Source: Margaritifera margaritifera (Eukaryota; Mollusca; Bivalvia; Unionida; Margaritiferidae). From it: 64,000 bases of DNA. The stretch spans positions 1 to 64,000 of the forward strand of contig JAQPZY010001405.1 in the NCBI GenBank assembly GCA_029931535.1, in the 5' to 3' direction. The translations under genes were made by a program, and so were the position numbers. This document shows, in pieces, positions 10,528 to 19,262 of this stretch. How positions within the stretch are numbered: position 1 is the first letter of the stretch; each line of letters starts with the position of its first letter. Below the pieces are notes generated by a model. The model did not search any database, was not told the origin of the DNA, and saw only the letters and a program-made list of their open reading frames with translations.

Positions 10528-12662
10528 TGTGACTGAGTCAATGTTTTCAAAGCAACAGCCTCCGGGTATCGGGTGGCGTAATCGACTATCGTTAGTATAT
10601 AACGATTACCGCTTTCTGCCGCCGGCTTTATCGGACCTACTAGGTCCATCGCCACCCTCGAGAAAGGTTCGTCAATCAGTGGGGTTGTTCCTAGTGGCAC
10701 TGGGCGATGGGAGGTTTTAGGTGCCACTCGCTGACACTTGTCACACGACAAACAAAATCTCCGAACATCCCCATACACACCTGGCCAGTAGAACTCCCTC
10801 ACTAGCCTATCTCTGGTCTTCGCCACGCCCATGTGGCTTCCAAGTAGACCCTCATGTGCCAGCCTAAGCACTTCTGCTCGCTTCGCTATGGGCACAACAA
10901 CTTGTTTAAACGTATCGGTCCCTTTCCTGGCGTACCGGTACAAAATACCGCGTTTCGTCGCGAACTTCACCTCGCCGTCTGGCAATTTCCGTATGGACCC
11001 ATCCTTTGCGTACCCGCGTGCCTTGTTGAAAGACAAATCTTCCTCTTGAAGTTTCCCCAACTCGCCAGGTAGCAAATTGTCTATGGGCGAAGCCGTGGGT
11101 CTTAGCGGCTTCGACCCTGGCCTTCGCTTCATAGCCCTCGTCTCAACGGACCCCACGTGTACAGGTGTACACGTCATAGGGTTAGGCTGTGGCAACACAT
11201 ACCTACACCCTAATATTACGTCATGAGACAGTCCCGACAAACACGCTGCTTGAATTCGTCCCTTTACATACGGCGAATCAAGATCAATGCTAACGACCGG
11301 GAGCGAATCTTTCGTCCGGTTAGCAAACTGGACTTCCACCGTCTCGCCTGTGTAATCTCCAGGCTTGACATATCTACTATCTACCAAGGCCGGATAACTA
11401 CAGCCGGTATCATACAGCACGGTGGCCATCTCACCATTAACCGTAGCTACCGCTGTGTTAGTCAACTCCACTGTTTTCTGTTTCTTAACAGTGTTCGGAG
11501 TTACCGAATTAATCGTTGTCGGACGATACTTCCTACAATCCTTAACGACATGGCCTGGTCTGTTGCAGCCGTAACACACCGGCTCACCTTTCCTCCCAGT
11601 GGTATCCTTCTCTGCCCCCTGAGTCTTCCCCGACCCACGGAAATGTTCTCGGCTGGGATTTCCGGCCCCTGGCCTCCCACCATTCTGACCATTCCGCCTT
11701 TGGGGTACCACCTCAGTGGTCTTTCTATGCTCACCGATGCCAGGTCGGTCCCTGCCACCCCAGGTGGTTGGACGCGAGTGCGCGCTCTCGTAGCGCTCTG
11801 CCATCACGCTTATATCATCCAAGGTTGAGAATTCACGCTCCGCTAAGAACACTATTAAGTCTTTTCTGTAGGTACTTAAGACGTGCTCTTTCAAAATTTC
11901 CTCGCGAATGCCTTCATACGTTAGCGCGGTACCAGTCATTTTCATCCATTTATCAAAAATTACGCGTACGCGGCTATGAAATTGCGCGTGCGTTTCGGTA
12001 GCTCTCTTCGACGATTCTCTGAAGAGTTTCCGAAACGTTCCCGCCGACAGCTCATAGTGCCGTAGTAGCGCTTTCTTCAGGGCGTCGTAGTCGTCTACCT
12101 CGTTCGGTGTCATATTATGGTAGACGTCTTTCGCGGCTCCCTGTAAGAATGCTGAAACATTGATAGCCCACTGGTCTTTGGGAAGCTGATGAACCAGTGC
12201 CAACTTTTCGAACTGTGTCAAAAAGTTGTCAATGATTTCGTCCTTGTCGTTGAACATGGGCATGGTGATCTGTATTGGTCGTCTGTCTTCAGATCGCCTA
12301 CTTGTGGGTCCTGAACGTTCGTTCAGATCTTCACTCCTTTTGGACTCTGCTTCGATCCTCAGCCTCTCCATTGCTAACATATGTTCGCGTTCTCTAGATT
12401 TTTCTTCGGCCTGCAATCTGGCTAATTCGAGCTCTTTTTCTCGTTCCGCGACCTGTCTGTCTTTCTCTCGTTCCGCAATCTGTCTGTCTTTCTCTCGTTC
12501 GCGCTCAGCTGCTTGTCTGTCTTTCTCTCGTTCCGCGGCTAGTTGCTCCTTGTGTTCCCTAACACTCCGCTCAACAAATTCAGCTAACTGGGCCCCTTCG
12601 TAACCTAATTCGTCCTTACCAATCGACTTAAATTCTCTAACGAGTTGTCTGTCTGTCGCCAT
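10509..12662 (-). CDS. gag-pro: Gag - protease - integrase N-terminal half, unit C
   Basis: This open frame of 717 codons starts at MATDRQLV and has no gag/pol stop. Residues about 40-115 are a highly charged E/R/K/Q coiled coil with REKDRQ-type repeats. About 125-310 is capsid, whose C-terminal part resembles the SCAN fold (an FRKLFRE..FHSRV...KWM pattern). A canonical CCHC zinc knuckle is at 363-376. An aspartic protease DTG is at 418-420. The integrase HHCC zinc finger lies at about 603-646, and the first core Asp (AMDLVGP) at about 673. The frame then shifts and ends at residue 717, in the middle of integrase. Gag would package RNA and form particles. Protease and integrase are expected to be released by cleavage. 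Unit C is the best preserved copy together with D. Confidence 0.92.
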   Translation of the reverse strand: MATDRQLVREFKSIGKDELGYEGAQLAEFVERSVREHKEQLAAEREKDRQAAEREREKDRQIAEREKDRQVAEREKELELARLQAEEKSREREHMLAMERLRIEAESKRSEDLNERSGPTSRRSEDRRPIQITMPMFNDKDEIIDNFLTQFEKLALVHQLPKDQWAINVSAFLQGAAKDVYHNMTPNEVDDYDALKKALLRHYELSAGTFRKLFRESSKRATETHAQFHSRVRVIFDKWMKMTGTALTYEGIREEILKEHVLSTYRKDLIVFLAEREFSTLDDISVMAERYESAHSRPTTWGGRDRPGIGEHRKTTEVVPQRRNGQNGGRPGAGNPSREHFRGSGKTQGAEKDTTGRKGEPVCYGCNRPGHVVKDCRKYRPTTINSVTPNTVKKQKTVELTNTAVATVNGEMATVLYDTGCSYPALVDSRYVKPGDYTGETVEVQFANRTKDSLPVVSIDLDSPYVKGRIQAACLSGLSHDVILGCRYVLPQPNPMTCTPVHVGSVETRAMKRRPGSKPLRPTASPIDNLLPGELGKLQEEDLSFNKARGYAKDGSIRKLPDGEVKFATKRGILYRYARKGTDTFKQVVVPIAKRAEVLRLAHEGLLGSHMGVAKTRDRLVREFYWPGVYGDVRRFCLSCDKCQRVAPKTSHRPVPLGTTPLIDEPFSRVAMDLVGPIKPAAESGNRYILTIVDYATRYPEAVALKTLTQSQWLRPC

Positions 12663-13191
12663 CCTGGTCTACTTGTACGGTCACACAATAATTAAGTTAC
12701 CTACACTCAAGTTTTACTGCCCTACTCTAAAATAGCCCCACACGTATTTACCCTACTTCTAGTATGGCCCTACTCAATTAAACCAGACTATCCTTTGCAT
12801 CAACAATCAATAAACGGGCAGTACACAGCTGGAATTTCTCCCCAAATTCTGCGTAACGCTTACACACTAAACAAGGCGTAATTACTACTGCGGGGTTGGC
12901 CTAAATATCTCTTCTCCCAAGAGAATACAAAGGTAATTCCTCACTTTAACTTCACAATTTTAGAATACGACCCGAAACAGCAAAGGAATGTGCCTCAATC
13001 TCTTACAATATTTTCATCACAATATGAAAAGAAATGGCAAGAAAATTGCATGCACAGAATATATAAAAATAAGCAATGACTCGATTCACTCTGATCGCTA
13101 TTTCTTGACAAGTACTATCAAAATTATCAATGTTTAGATACTTATTCTATTCTATATTTGCTCAGACTCTTTACTCGAATAAAATGTTCTG
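12663..13191 (-). other. 5' leader of unit C (between primer site and gag)
   Basis: About 530 bp of AT-rich untranslated leader lie between the primer site and the gag ATG. Equivalent leaders lie at 520-1,050 (A), 6,611-7,139 (B) and 18,712-19,240 (D). I see no long ORF and no splice motif that I would defend. RNA packaging signals would be expected here in this element type but cannot be located by eye. Confidence 0.7.
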
Positions 13192-13210
13192 ATCCTCGGA
13201 CGAGCGCCCA
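13192..13210 (-). promoter_or_regulatory. Primer binding site, unit C
   Basis: The plus strand carries atcctcggacgagcgccca, ending 3 nt from the LTR3 edge. The last 13-14 bases match the 3' end of eukaryotic tRNA-Pro as I remember it with one mismatch, including the C discriminator base and CCA. Upstream of that there is one extra T. Confidence 0.65.
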
Positions 13211-13520
13211 CTTTGTGGCGTGGTGGCGGTGGTGGTTATCGTTATCTAGAGGATGATCGACCTCGGTGTTATTGCCCGGATCGAGTAAATAATAATATAA
13301 ATTGGGAAACTTATAGATGGAATGAATAGAGATCTTAGCAGATATATAGAACAGACTAAAACGAGCCCCCGTATATGAAATATAACAATTTAATCAATTA
13401 CATAAACAACTATGATAATGCATTACATTAGGAAGATACACTTCTTTTGAAATAAATCATTCACCGAATTGTAAACACAAATATATTTATATAAATAGCC
13501 GATCTGTTTAAATGATAGAA

Positions 13521-13826
13521 TTAATTCATCATAGCATCGAGTGAACAATCGAAGTCATTGCCTTGTACAGCTTCATAACCTGGTTTTCTCCGGTTCACTT
13601 GGTTTCTTCGCTTTCTTCTCACTCTGACTATCTTGCCTCTGTCGACCCTCAAACTTTGTGTGGGTAGGTGGATATGTAGGTATGTAGATACGTAGGTACG
13701 TGGATACGTCAGTGGATTACGTAGGTAGGTGGATGGAGCTATTTCCCCTTGTGCTTTCAAGCCTTGCTCGCTTCTACGGCCAGAATTGTGTCCGTCAACT
13801 TTCCAGACATCCGGTCCCTTGGACAA
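13521..13826 (-). CDS. Small ORF inside the LTR, arginine-rich (unproven)
   Basis: This 101-codon sense-strand ORF lies wholly inside the LTR, downstream of the predicted TATA box, so it would be in the 5' leader of the transcript. The same ORF occurs at 7,469-7,774 and 19,570-19,875 and is broken in LTR1. It has a threonine/tyrosine-rich middle and a basic stretch (VRVRRKRRNQVNRRKPG) like arginine-rich RNA-binding motifs. I do not recognise a family. The copies are too similar for conservation to mean anything, and the middle part is translated from a simple GTAGGTA-type repeat, so chance is a real alternative. Confidence 0.2.
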   Translation of the reverse strand: MSKGPDVWKVDGHNSGRRSEQGLKAQGEIAPSTYLRNPLTYPRTYVSTYLHIHLPTQSLRVDRGKIVRVRRKRRNQVNRRKPGYEAVQGNDFDCSLDAMMN

Positions 13827-14000
13827 TTGTTTTACGAGATAATTTCTTGCAAATTCAATCTCGGAGTCCCTTATACTCTCACGGAAAAAAACGTAGACTG
13901 GCTAAATTTTTCGATGTGGCATATTAAAACTATGAAATTTCGTGTGGGAAACACGCCCCTTATTTAGCGTAGCCAATCAGGATTAAATATATCTACCGCC

Positions 14001-14012
14001 TTTTATAAATAG
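14001..14012 (-). promoter_or_regulatory. TATA box in LTR3
   Basis: Sense-strand CTATTTATAAAA next to GGCGCC. Transcription would start about 25-30 bases to the left, leaving the 101-codon LTR ORF in the leader. Confidence 0.5.
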
Positions 14013-14298
14013 GCGCCAAAATTTGCGGTCATCCTGACCCTCTAGATTTCCAAATAAATGATTCTGGACAATCTCAACTCTGACATTTTCGATACAAAGA
14101 TTGAGTTAACCCTTTTCCCTTCCAGTTTCTTTGACTGTTAAATAAACGAATGCTTAATTAAAAATCGGTTCCTCTCACAACACAGACCGCAGCATATCGA
14201 TTCAATACGCACCCTGTCCCCATAAATCTAATTAATTGTTCTCTGTCCAAGTTAATGTTCTCTTTATAGATTGACAGAAATTTGCACCCTTACATAGG

Positions 14299-14311
14299 CC
14301 CCCCCCCCCCC
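14299..14311 (-). promoter_or_regulatory. Polypurine tract, unit D
   Basis: A run of 13 C on the plus strand, four bases from the LTR3 edge. It is three shorter than in unit C and three longer than in unit E. Confidence 0.6.
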
Positions 14312-14371
14312 TTGAAGAGTAAAATCAGGGATTTTTACTCTCCAAATTTTTGGAGATGTAATCTGATTCAT

Positions 14372-14587
14372 TTACACGTCCTCAGGTGAACCCTTCACCT
14401 CAGACGTCCCTAGTCTACTTAAACAGTCAGCCCCTACATTCTCGCTGCCCTTAATATACCGTACCTGGACTTGGTACTGCTGTAGAAATAATGACCATCG
14501 CATTAACCGTCCATTTGTCAACTTAGCTTGAGCTAAATAAGCGAGTGGTTGGTGGTCAGTTTCCAAAACAAATTTTCGTCCATACAA
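14372..14587 (-). pseudogene. pol: RNase H C-terminal remnant, unit D
   Basis: Same 71-codon tail as in unit C, after the shared TAA at 14,600-14,602. It contains the ETDHQPL catalytic block and the terminal DCLSRLG block. Confidence 0.85.
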
Positions 14588-14599
14588 GTAACGTTGGAA

Positions 14600-16576
14600 T
14601 TAAGATATCCCAAAGATAATTGCCAAGCATTCTTTCTCAGAGACTGAATAATTGCGTTCTGCAGTTGACAATTTCCGACTACTGTATGCAACTGGGAATA
14701 AGCTTCCATCATGCTCTTGCAATAGCACAGTCCCTAAACCTCTATCACAAGCGTCAGTACGTAAGACAAAATCTTTTGTCACATCAGGCAATTTCACTAC
14801 TGCGTCTGACGTCAATCTGTCCTTCAACGTCTGAAATGCTCGTTCACATGCGTCTGTCCATATAACTTTCGTCGGAGCCTTTTTCCGAGTCAAGTCAGTC
14901 AATGGGCTTGCCAGTCCCAAGAAAGATCGAACTTCCGTCTTAGTGGTCGGTCGTTCTGCGTCCCTAAGTTGGTCGACTTTTGAACTATCAGGAGTTAACG
15001 TGTCTTCGCTGAGGGTGTGACCTAGGTAGGTTAGTTTTCTAAACCCTAAATGGCACTTAGATGGTCGTGCGGTCAGTCCCGTTTGTCGAAGTCGCTCTAA
15101 AACGTTTTTCAGCAAAATGATATGATCGTCCCAAGTAGCGGTCGCTAAAAGTAAATCGTCCATGAAGTTTGAAACTCCAGTTCCCCTTAACGGTTCAAGT
15201 AATTTTCGTATCATACGCGTGAAGACACTTGGCGCATTCTGGACCCCGAATGGCATGACTACCCACTGGTACGTCCCATCTGGAGTGGCAAAGGCAAGTT
15301 TTGCTCTGTCTTCATTTCGAACTGGAATTTGCCAGTATCCCTTAGACAGATCGATTTTCGAGAAATATATCGCGCTGGTCACCCCGACAAATATGGACTC
15401 AGGATCAGGTAACAGTTCTACCTGGAATTCCGTGATCCTGTTTAACTTCCGGTAATCAACACAAAATCGGTGTGTACCATCTTTCTTCTGTACTAACACA
15501 ACAGGAGAGCTATACGCCGACTCAGTTGGTTCTATAACTCCCAAGCCTATCATAGCTTGAATTTCATTTCGGACAGTTTCTAATTTCGCATAGGGTAGCG
15601 GATATGGTTTCAGCTTCAGTGGCTTCTCATCCAGTAGCTTCAAAGTGAACTCCTCCAACTCCGTCTTGCCAGGTCGTTCTGTCAAGACGCTGGAATAGTC
15701 TTGGAGTAACGACTCCACTTCCTTACGTTGCTCTGAAGTTAACGTCTCGTCACAGACAACGTCGACGTAGGTTTCTTCCCTCGTCAAAGGACAACTAGGG
15801 AGTACTTCCGCCTCCCCTCCGTTGTCGTCGGGTTCTTCAGTCACAACTGTAGCAACCACGAACTCTGTGGGTGTCTCCCTTTCGCGGTAACGCTTCAGGA
15901 GATTTACGTGGTACAGCTTCTCCTTGTCTCCTACCCGGATACGGTAGTTCTGCCCACCCTTTTTCTCCGTTACCACGAATGGTCCCCTCCATGAGACTTG
16001 AAGTTTGTTGTGCTCTAACGGCAGCAACAACAACACCTTGTCACCCACCTCGAAGTGACGTTCCTTCGTCCGTTTATTGTAATATTTGGCTTGACGCCCC
16101 CTTGCGTCGCGGAGATTCTCCTGAGCCGATTTAGAAACCTCTTCCAGCTTGTTGCGGAGATCAACAACATATTGGTATGTTGTCCGCACTTCCTCGGATG
16201 CTTGTTCATCCGTCCACAACTGCTTTAATACAGCCATGGGTCCCCTAACTGTCCTACCATAGACTAATTCGAAAGGTGAAAAACCCAAACTAGCCTGTGG
16301 TACTTCTCGATACGCAAAAAGTATCGCGGGAAGGTATCGATCCCAATCCCTGGGTCGACCTTCACAGAGCTTCTTCAGAGCCTGTTTCAATGTTCCATTG
16401 AAACGCTCCACCAAACCGTTACACTGCGGGTGATACGGGGTAGTTGTCAGGTGTCTAATGGACAGTAATCTGTTTACCTCTTCCATCACCTGGCTCACAA
16501 ACTGCGTCCCCTGGTCAGTTAGTATCTCCTCAGGGACACCAACTCTCGACCACACTCCTAACAAGGCCTCAGCCAC
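14600..16576 (-). CDS. pol: Integrase C-terminal half - reverse transcriptase - RNase H, unit D
   Basis: This 658-codon frame is almost identical to that of unit C, with a handful of substitutions (for example Ala for Thr in the RT stretch before TPDGTYQ, and Asn for Ile in the NYSVSEKE block). Integrase Asp/Glu, GPY/F-like module, RT with FMDD and the first RNase H blocks are all present. It starts within integrase because of the shared -1 frameshift and stops at the shared TAA in RNase H. It is translated in full only if both defects are bypassed. Confidence 0.88.
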   Translation of the reverse strand: MAEALLGVWSRVGVPEEILTDQGTQFVSQVMEEVNRLLSIRHLTTTPYHPQCNGLVERFNGTLKQALKKLCEGRPRDWDRYLPAILFAYREVPQASLGFSPFELVYGRTVRGPMAVLKQLWTDEQASEEVRTTYQYVVDLRNKLEEVSKSAQENLRDARGRQAKYYNKRTKERHFEVGDKVLLLLPLEHNKLQVSWRGPFVVTEKKGGQNYRIRVGDKEKLYHVNLLKRYRERETPTEFVVATVVTEEPDDNGGEAEVLPSCPLTREETYVDVVCDETLTSEQRKEVESLLQDYSSVLTERPGKTELEEFTLKLLDEKPLKLKPYPLPYAKLETVRNEIQAMIGLGVIEPTESAYSSPVVLVQKKDGTHRFCVDYRKLNRITEFQVELLPDPESIFVGVTSAIYFSKIDLSKGYWQIPVRNEDRAKLAFATPDGTYQWVVMPFGVQNAPSVFTRMIRKLLEPLRGTGVSNFMDDLLLATATWDDHIILLKNVLERLRQTGLTARPSKCHLGFRKLTYLGHTLSEDTLTPDSSKVDQLRDAERPTTKTEVRSFLGLASPLTDLTRKKAPTKVIWTDACERAFQTLKDRLTSDAVVKLPDVTKDFVLRTDACDRGLGTVLLQEHDGSLFPVAYSSRKLSTAERNYSVSEKECLAIIFGIS

Positions 16577-18711
16577 TGTGACTGAGTCAATGTTTTCAAA
16601 GCAACAGCCTCCGGGTATCGGGTGGCGTAATCGACTATCGTTAGTATATAACGATTACCGCTTTCTGCCGCCGGCTTTATCGGACCTACTAGGTCCATCG
16701 CCACCCTCGAGAAAGGTTCGTCAATCAGTGGGGTTGTTCCTAGTGGCACTGGGCGATGGGAGGTTTTAGGTGCCACTCGCTGACACTTGTCACACGACAA
16801 ACAAAATCTCCGAACATCCCCATACACACCTGGCCAGTAGAACTCCCTCACTAGCCTATCTCTGGTCTTCGCCACGCCCATGTGGCTTCCAAGTAGACCC
16901 TCATGTGCCAGCCTAAGCACTTCTGCTCGCTTCGCTATGGGCACAACAACTTGTTTAAACGTATCGGTCCCTTTCCTGGCGTACCGGTACAAAATACCGC
17001 GTTTCGTCGCGAACTTCACCTCGCCGTCTGGCAATTTCCGTATGGACCCATCCTTTGCGTACCCGCGTGCCTTGTTGAGAGACAAATCTTCCTCTTGAAG
17101 TTTCCCCAACTCGCCAGGTAGCAAATTGTCTATGGGCGAAGCCGTGGGTCTTAGCGGCTTCGACCCTGGCCTTCGCTTCATAGCCCTCGTCTCAACGGAC
17201 CCCACGTGTACAGGTGTACACGTCATAGGGTTAGGCTGTGGCAACACATACCTACACCCTAATATTACGTCATGAGACAGTCCCGACAAACACGCTGCTT
17301 GAATTCGTCCCTTTACATACGGCGAATCAAGATCAATGCTAACGACCGGGAGCGAATCTTTCGTCCGGTTAGCAAACTGGACTTCCACCGTCTCGCCTGT
17401 GTAATCTCCAGGCTTGACATATCTACTATCTACCAAGGCCGGATAACTACAGCCGGTATCATACAGTACGGTGGCCATCTCACCATTAACCGTAGCTACC
17501 GCTGTGTTAGTCAACTCCACTGTTTTCTGTTTCTTAACAGTGTTCGGAGTTACCGAATTAATCGTTGTCGGACGATACTTCCTACAATCCTTAACGACAT
17601 GGCCTGGTCTGTTGCAGCCGTAACACACCGGCTCACCTTTCCTCCCAGTGGTATCCTTCTCTGCCCCCTGAGTCTTCCCCGACCCACGGAAATGTTCTCG
17701 GATGGGATTTCCGGCCCCTGGCCTTCCACCATTCTGACCATTCCGCCTTTGGGGTACCACCTCAGTGGTCTTTCTATGCTCACCGATGCCAGGTCGGTCC
17801 CTGCCACCCCAGGTGGTTGGACGCGAGTGCGCGCTCTCGTAGCGCTCTGCCATCACGCTTATATCATCCAAGGTTGAGAATTCACGCTCCGCTAAGAACA
17901 CTATTAAGTCTTTTCTGTAGGTACTTAAGACGTGCTCTTTCAAAATTTCCTCGCGAATGCCTTCATACGTTAGCGCGGTACCAGTCATTTTCATCCATTT
18001 ATCAAAAATTACGCGTACGCGGCTATGAAATTGCGCGTGCGTTTCGGTAGCTCTCTTCGACGATTCTCTGAAGAGTTTCCGAAACGTTCCCGCCGACAGC
18101 TCATAGTGCCGTAGTAGCGCTTTCTTCAGAGCGTCGTAGTCGTCTACCTCGTTCGGTGTCATATTATGGTAGACGTCTTTCGCGGCTCCCTGTAAGAATG
18201 CTGAAACATTGATAGCCCACTGGTCTTTGGGAAGCTGATGAACCAGTGCCAACTTTTCGAACTGTGTCAAAAAGTTGTCAATGATTTCGTCCTTGTCGTT
18301 GAACATGGGCATGGTGATCTGTATTGGTCGTCTGTCTTCAGATCGCCTACTTGTGGGTCCTGAACGTTCGTTCAGATCTTCACTCCTTTTGGACTCTGCT
18401 TCGATCCTCAGCCTCTCCATTGCTAACATATGTTCGCGTTCTCTAGATTTTTCTTCGGCCTGCAATCTGGCTAATTCGAGCTCTTTTTCTCGTTCCGCGA
18501 CCTGTCTGTCTTTCTCTCGTTCCGCAATCTGTCTGTCTTTCTCTCGTTCGCGCTCAGCTGCTTGTCTGTCTTTCTCTCGTTCCGCGGCTAGTTGCTCCTT
18601 GTGTTCCCTAACACTCCGCTCAACAAATTCAGCTAACTGGGCCCCTTCGTAACCTAATTCGTCCTTACCAATCGACTTAAATTCTCTAACGAGTTGTCTG
18701 TCTGTCGCCAT
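16558..18711 (-). CDS. gag-pro: Gag - protease - integrase N-terminal half, unit D
   Basis: This open frame of 717 codons is collinear with unit C: coiled coil, SCAN-like capsid, CCHC knuckle (363-376), protease DTG (418-420), integrase HHCC and first Asp, then the frameshift into a short WLRPC tail. Differences from C are scattered substitutions, for example Ile for Ser in the linker between capsid and knuckle. The start at MATDRQ follows the leader directly and is the first Met of the frame. Confidence 0.92.
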   Translation of the reverse strand: MATDRQLVREFKSIGKDELGYEGAQLAEFVERSVREHKEQLAAEREKDRQAAEREREKDRQIAEREKDRQVAEREKELELARLQAEEKSREREHMLAMERLRIEAESKRSEDLNERSGPTSRRSEDRRPIQITMPMFNDKDEIIDNFLTQFEKLALVHQLPKDQWAINVSAFLQGAAKDVYHNMTPNEVDDYDALKKALLRHYELSAGTFRKLFRESSKRATETHAQFHSRVRVIFDKWMKMTGTALTYEGIREEILKEHVLSTYRKDLIVFLAEREFSTLDDISVMAERYESAHSRPTTWGGRDRPGIGEHRKTTEVVPQRRNGQNGGRPGAGNPIREHFRGSGKTQGAEKDTTGRKGEPVCYGCNRPGHVVKDCRKYRPTTINSVTPNTVKKQKTVELTNTAVATVNGEMATVLYDTGCSYPALVDSRYVKPGDYTGETVEVQFANRTKDSLPVVSIDLDSPYVKGRIQAACLSGLSHDVILGCRYVLPQPNPMTCTPVHVGSVETRAMKRRPGSKPLRPTASPIDNLLPGELGKLQEEDLSLNKARGYAKDGSIRKLPDGEVKFATKRGILYRYARKGTDTFKQVVVPIAKRAEVLRLAHEGLLGSHMGVAKTRDRLVREFYWPGVYGDVRRFCLSCDKCQRVAPKTSHRPVPLGTTPLIDEPFSRVAMDLVGPIKPAAESGNRYILTIVDYATRYPEAVALKTLTQSQWLRPC

Positions 18712-19240
18712 CCTGGTCTACTTGTACGGTCACACAATAATTAAGTTACCTACACTCAAGTTTTACTGCCCTACTCTAAAATAGCCCCACACGTATTTAC
18801 CCTACTTCTAGTATGGCCCTACTCAATTAAACCAGACTATCCTTTGCATCAACAATCAATAAACGGGCAGTACACAGCTGGAATTTCTCCCCAAATTCTG
18901 CGTAACGCTTACACACTAAACAAGGCGTAATTACTACTGCGGGGTTGGCCTAAATATCTCTTCTCCCAAGAGAATACAAAGGTAATTCCTCACTTTAACT
19001 TCACAATTTTAGAATACGACCCGAAACAGCAAAGGAATGTGCCTCAATCTCTTACAATATTTTCATCACAATATGAAAAGAAATGGCAAGAAAATTGCAT
19101 GCACAGAATATATAAAAATAAGCAATGACTCGATTCACTCTGATCGCTATTTCTTGACAAGTACTATCAAAATTATCAATGTTTAGATACTTATTCTATT
19201 CTATATTTGCTCAGACTCTTTACTCGAATAAAATGTTCTG

Positions 19241-19259
19241 ATCCTCGGACGAGCGCCCA
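19241..19259 (-). promoter_or_regulatory. Primer binding site, unit D
   Basis: Identical tRNA-Pro-like CCA-ended motif, 3 nt from the LTR4 edge. Confidence 0.6.
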
Positions 19260-19262
19260 CTT

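Larger units (their letters stand above)
13214..14294 (-). repeat. LTR3 of the family 1 array
   Basis: This 1,081-bp LTR is shared by units C (5') and D (3'). TG...CA ends are visible. The outer edge (...acccttaca) is confirmed independently by the array's right end at 23,832, where the same sequence stops and flank begins. It holds a TATA box at 14,001-14,012 and a 101-codon sense ORF at 13,521-13,826. Confidence 0.94.

Noticed and set aside
10500..10560. Programmed -1 frameshift as in retroviral gag-pol
   Set aside because: The shift falls inside the integrase core, not between gag and pol; no convincing slippery heptamer (X-XXY-YYZ) is seen; a one-base loss in an A-run explains it.
11223..11828. 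201-codon plus-strand ORF opposite gag-protease in each unit
   Set aside because: A shadow of the GC-rich gag-pro frame on the other strand; no recognisable domain, and changes follow the sense gene.
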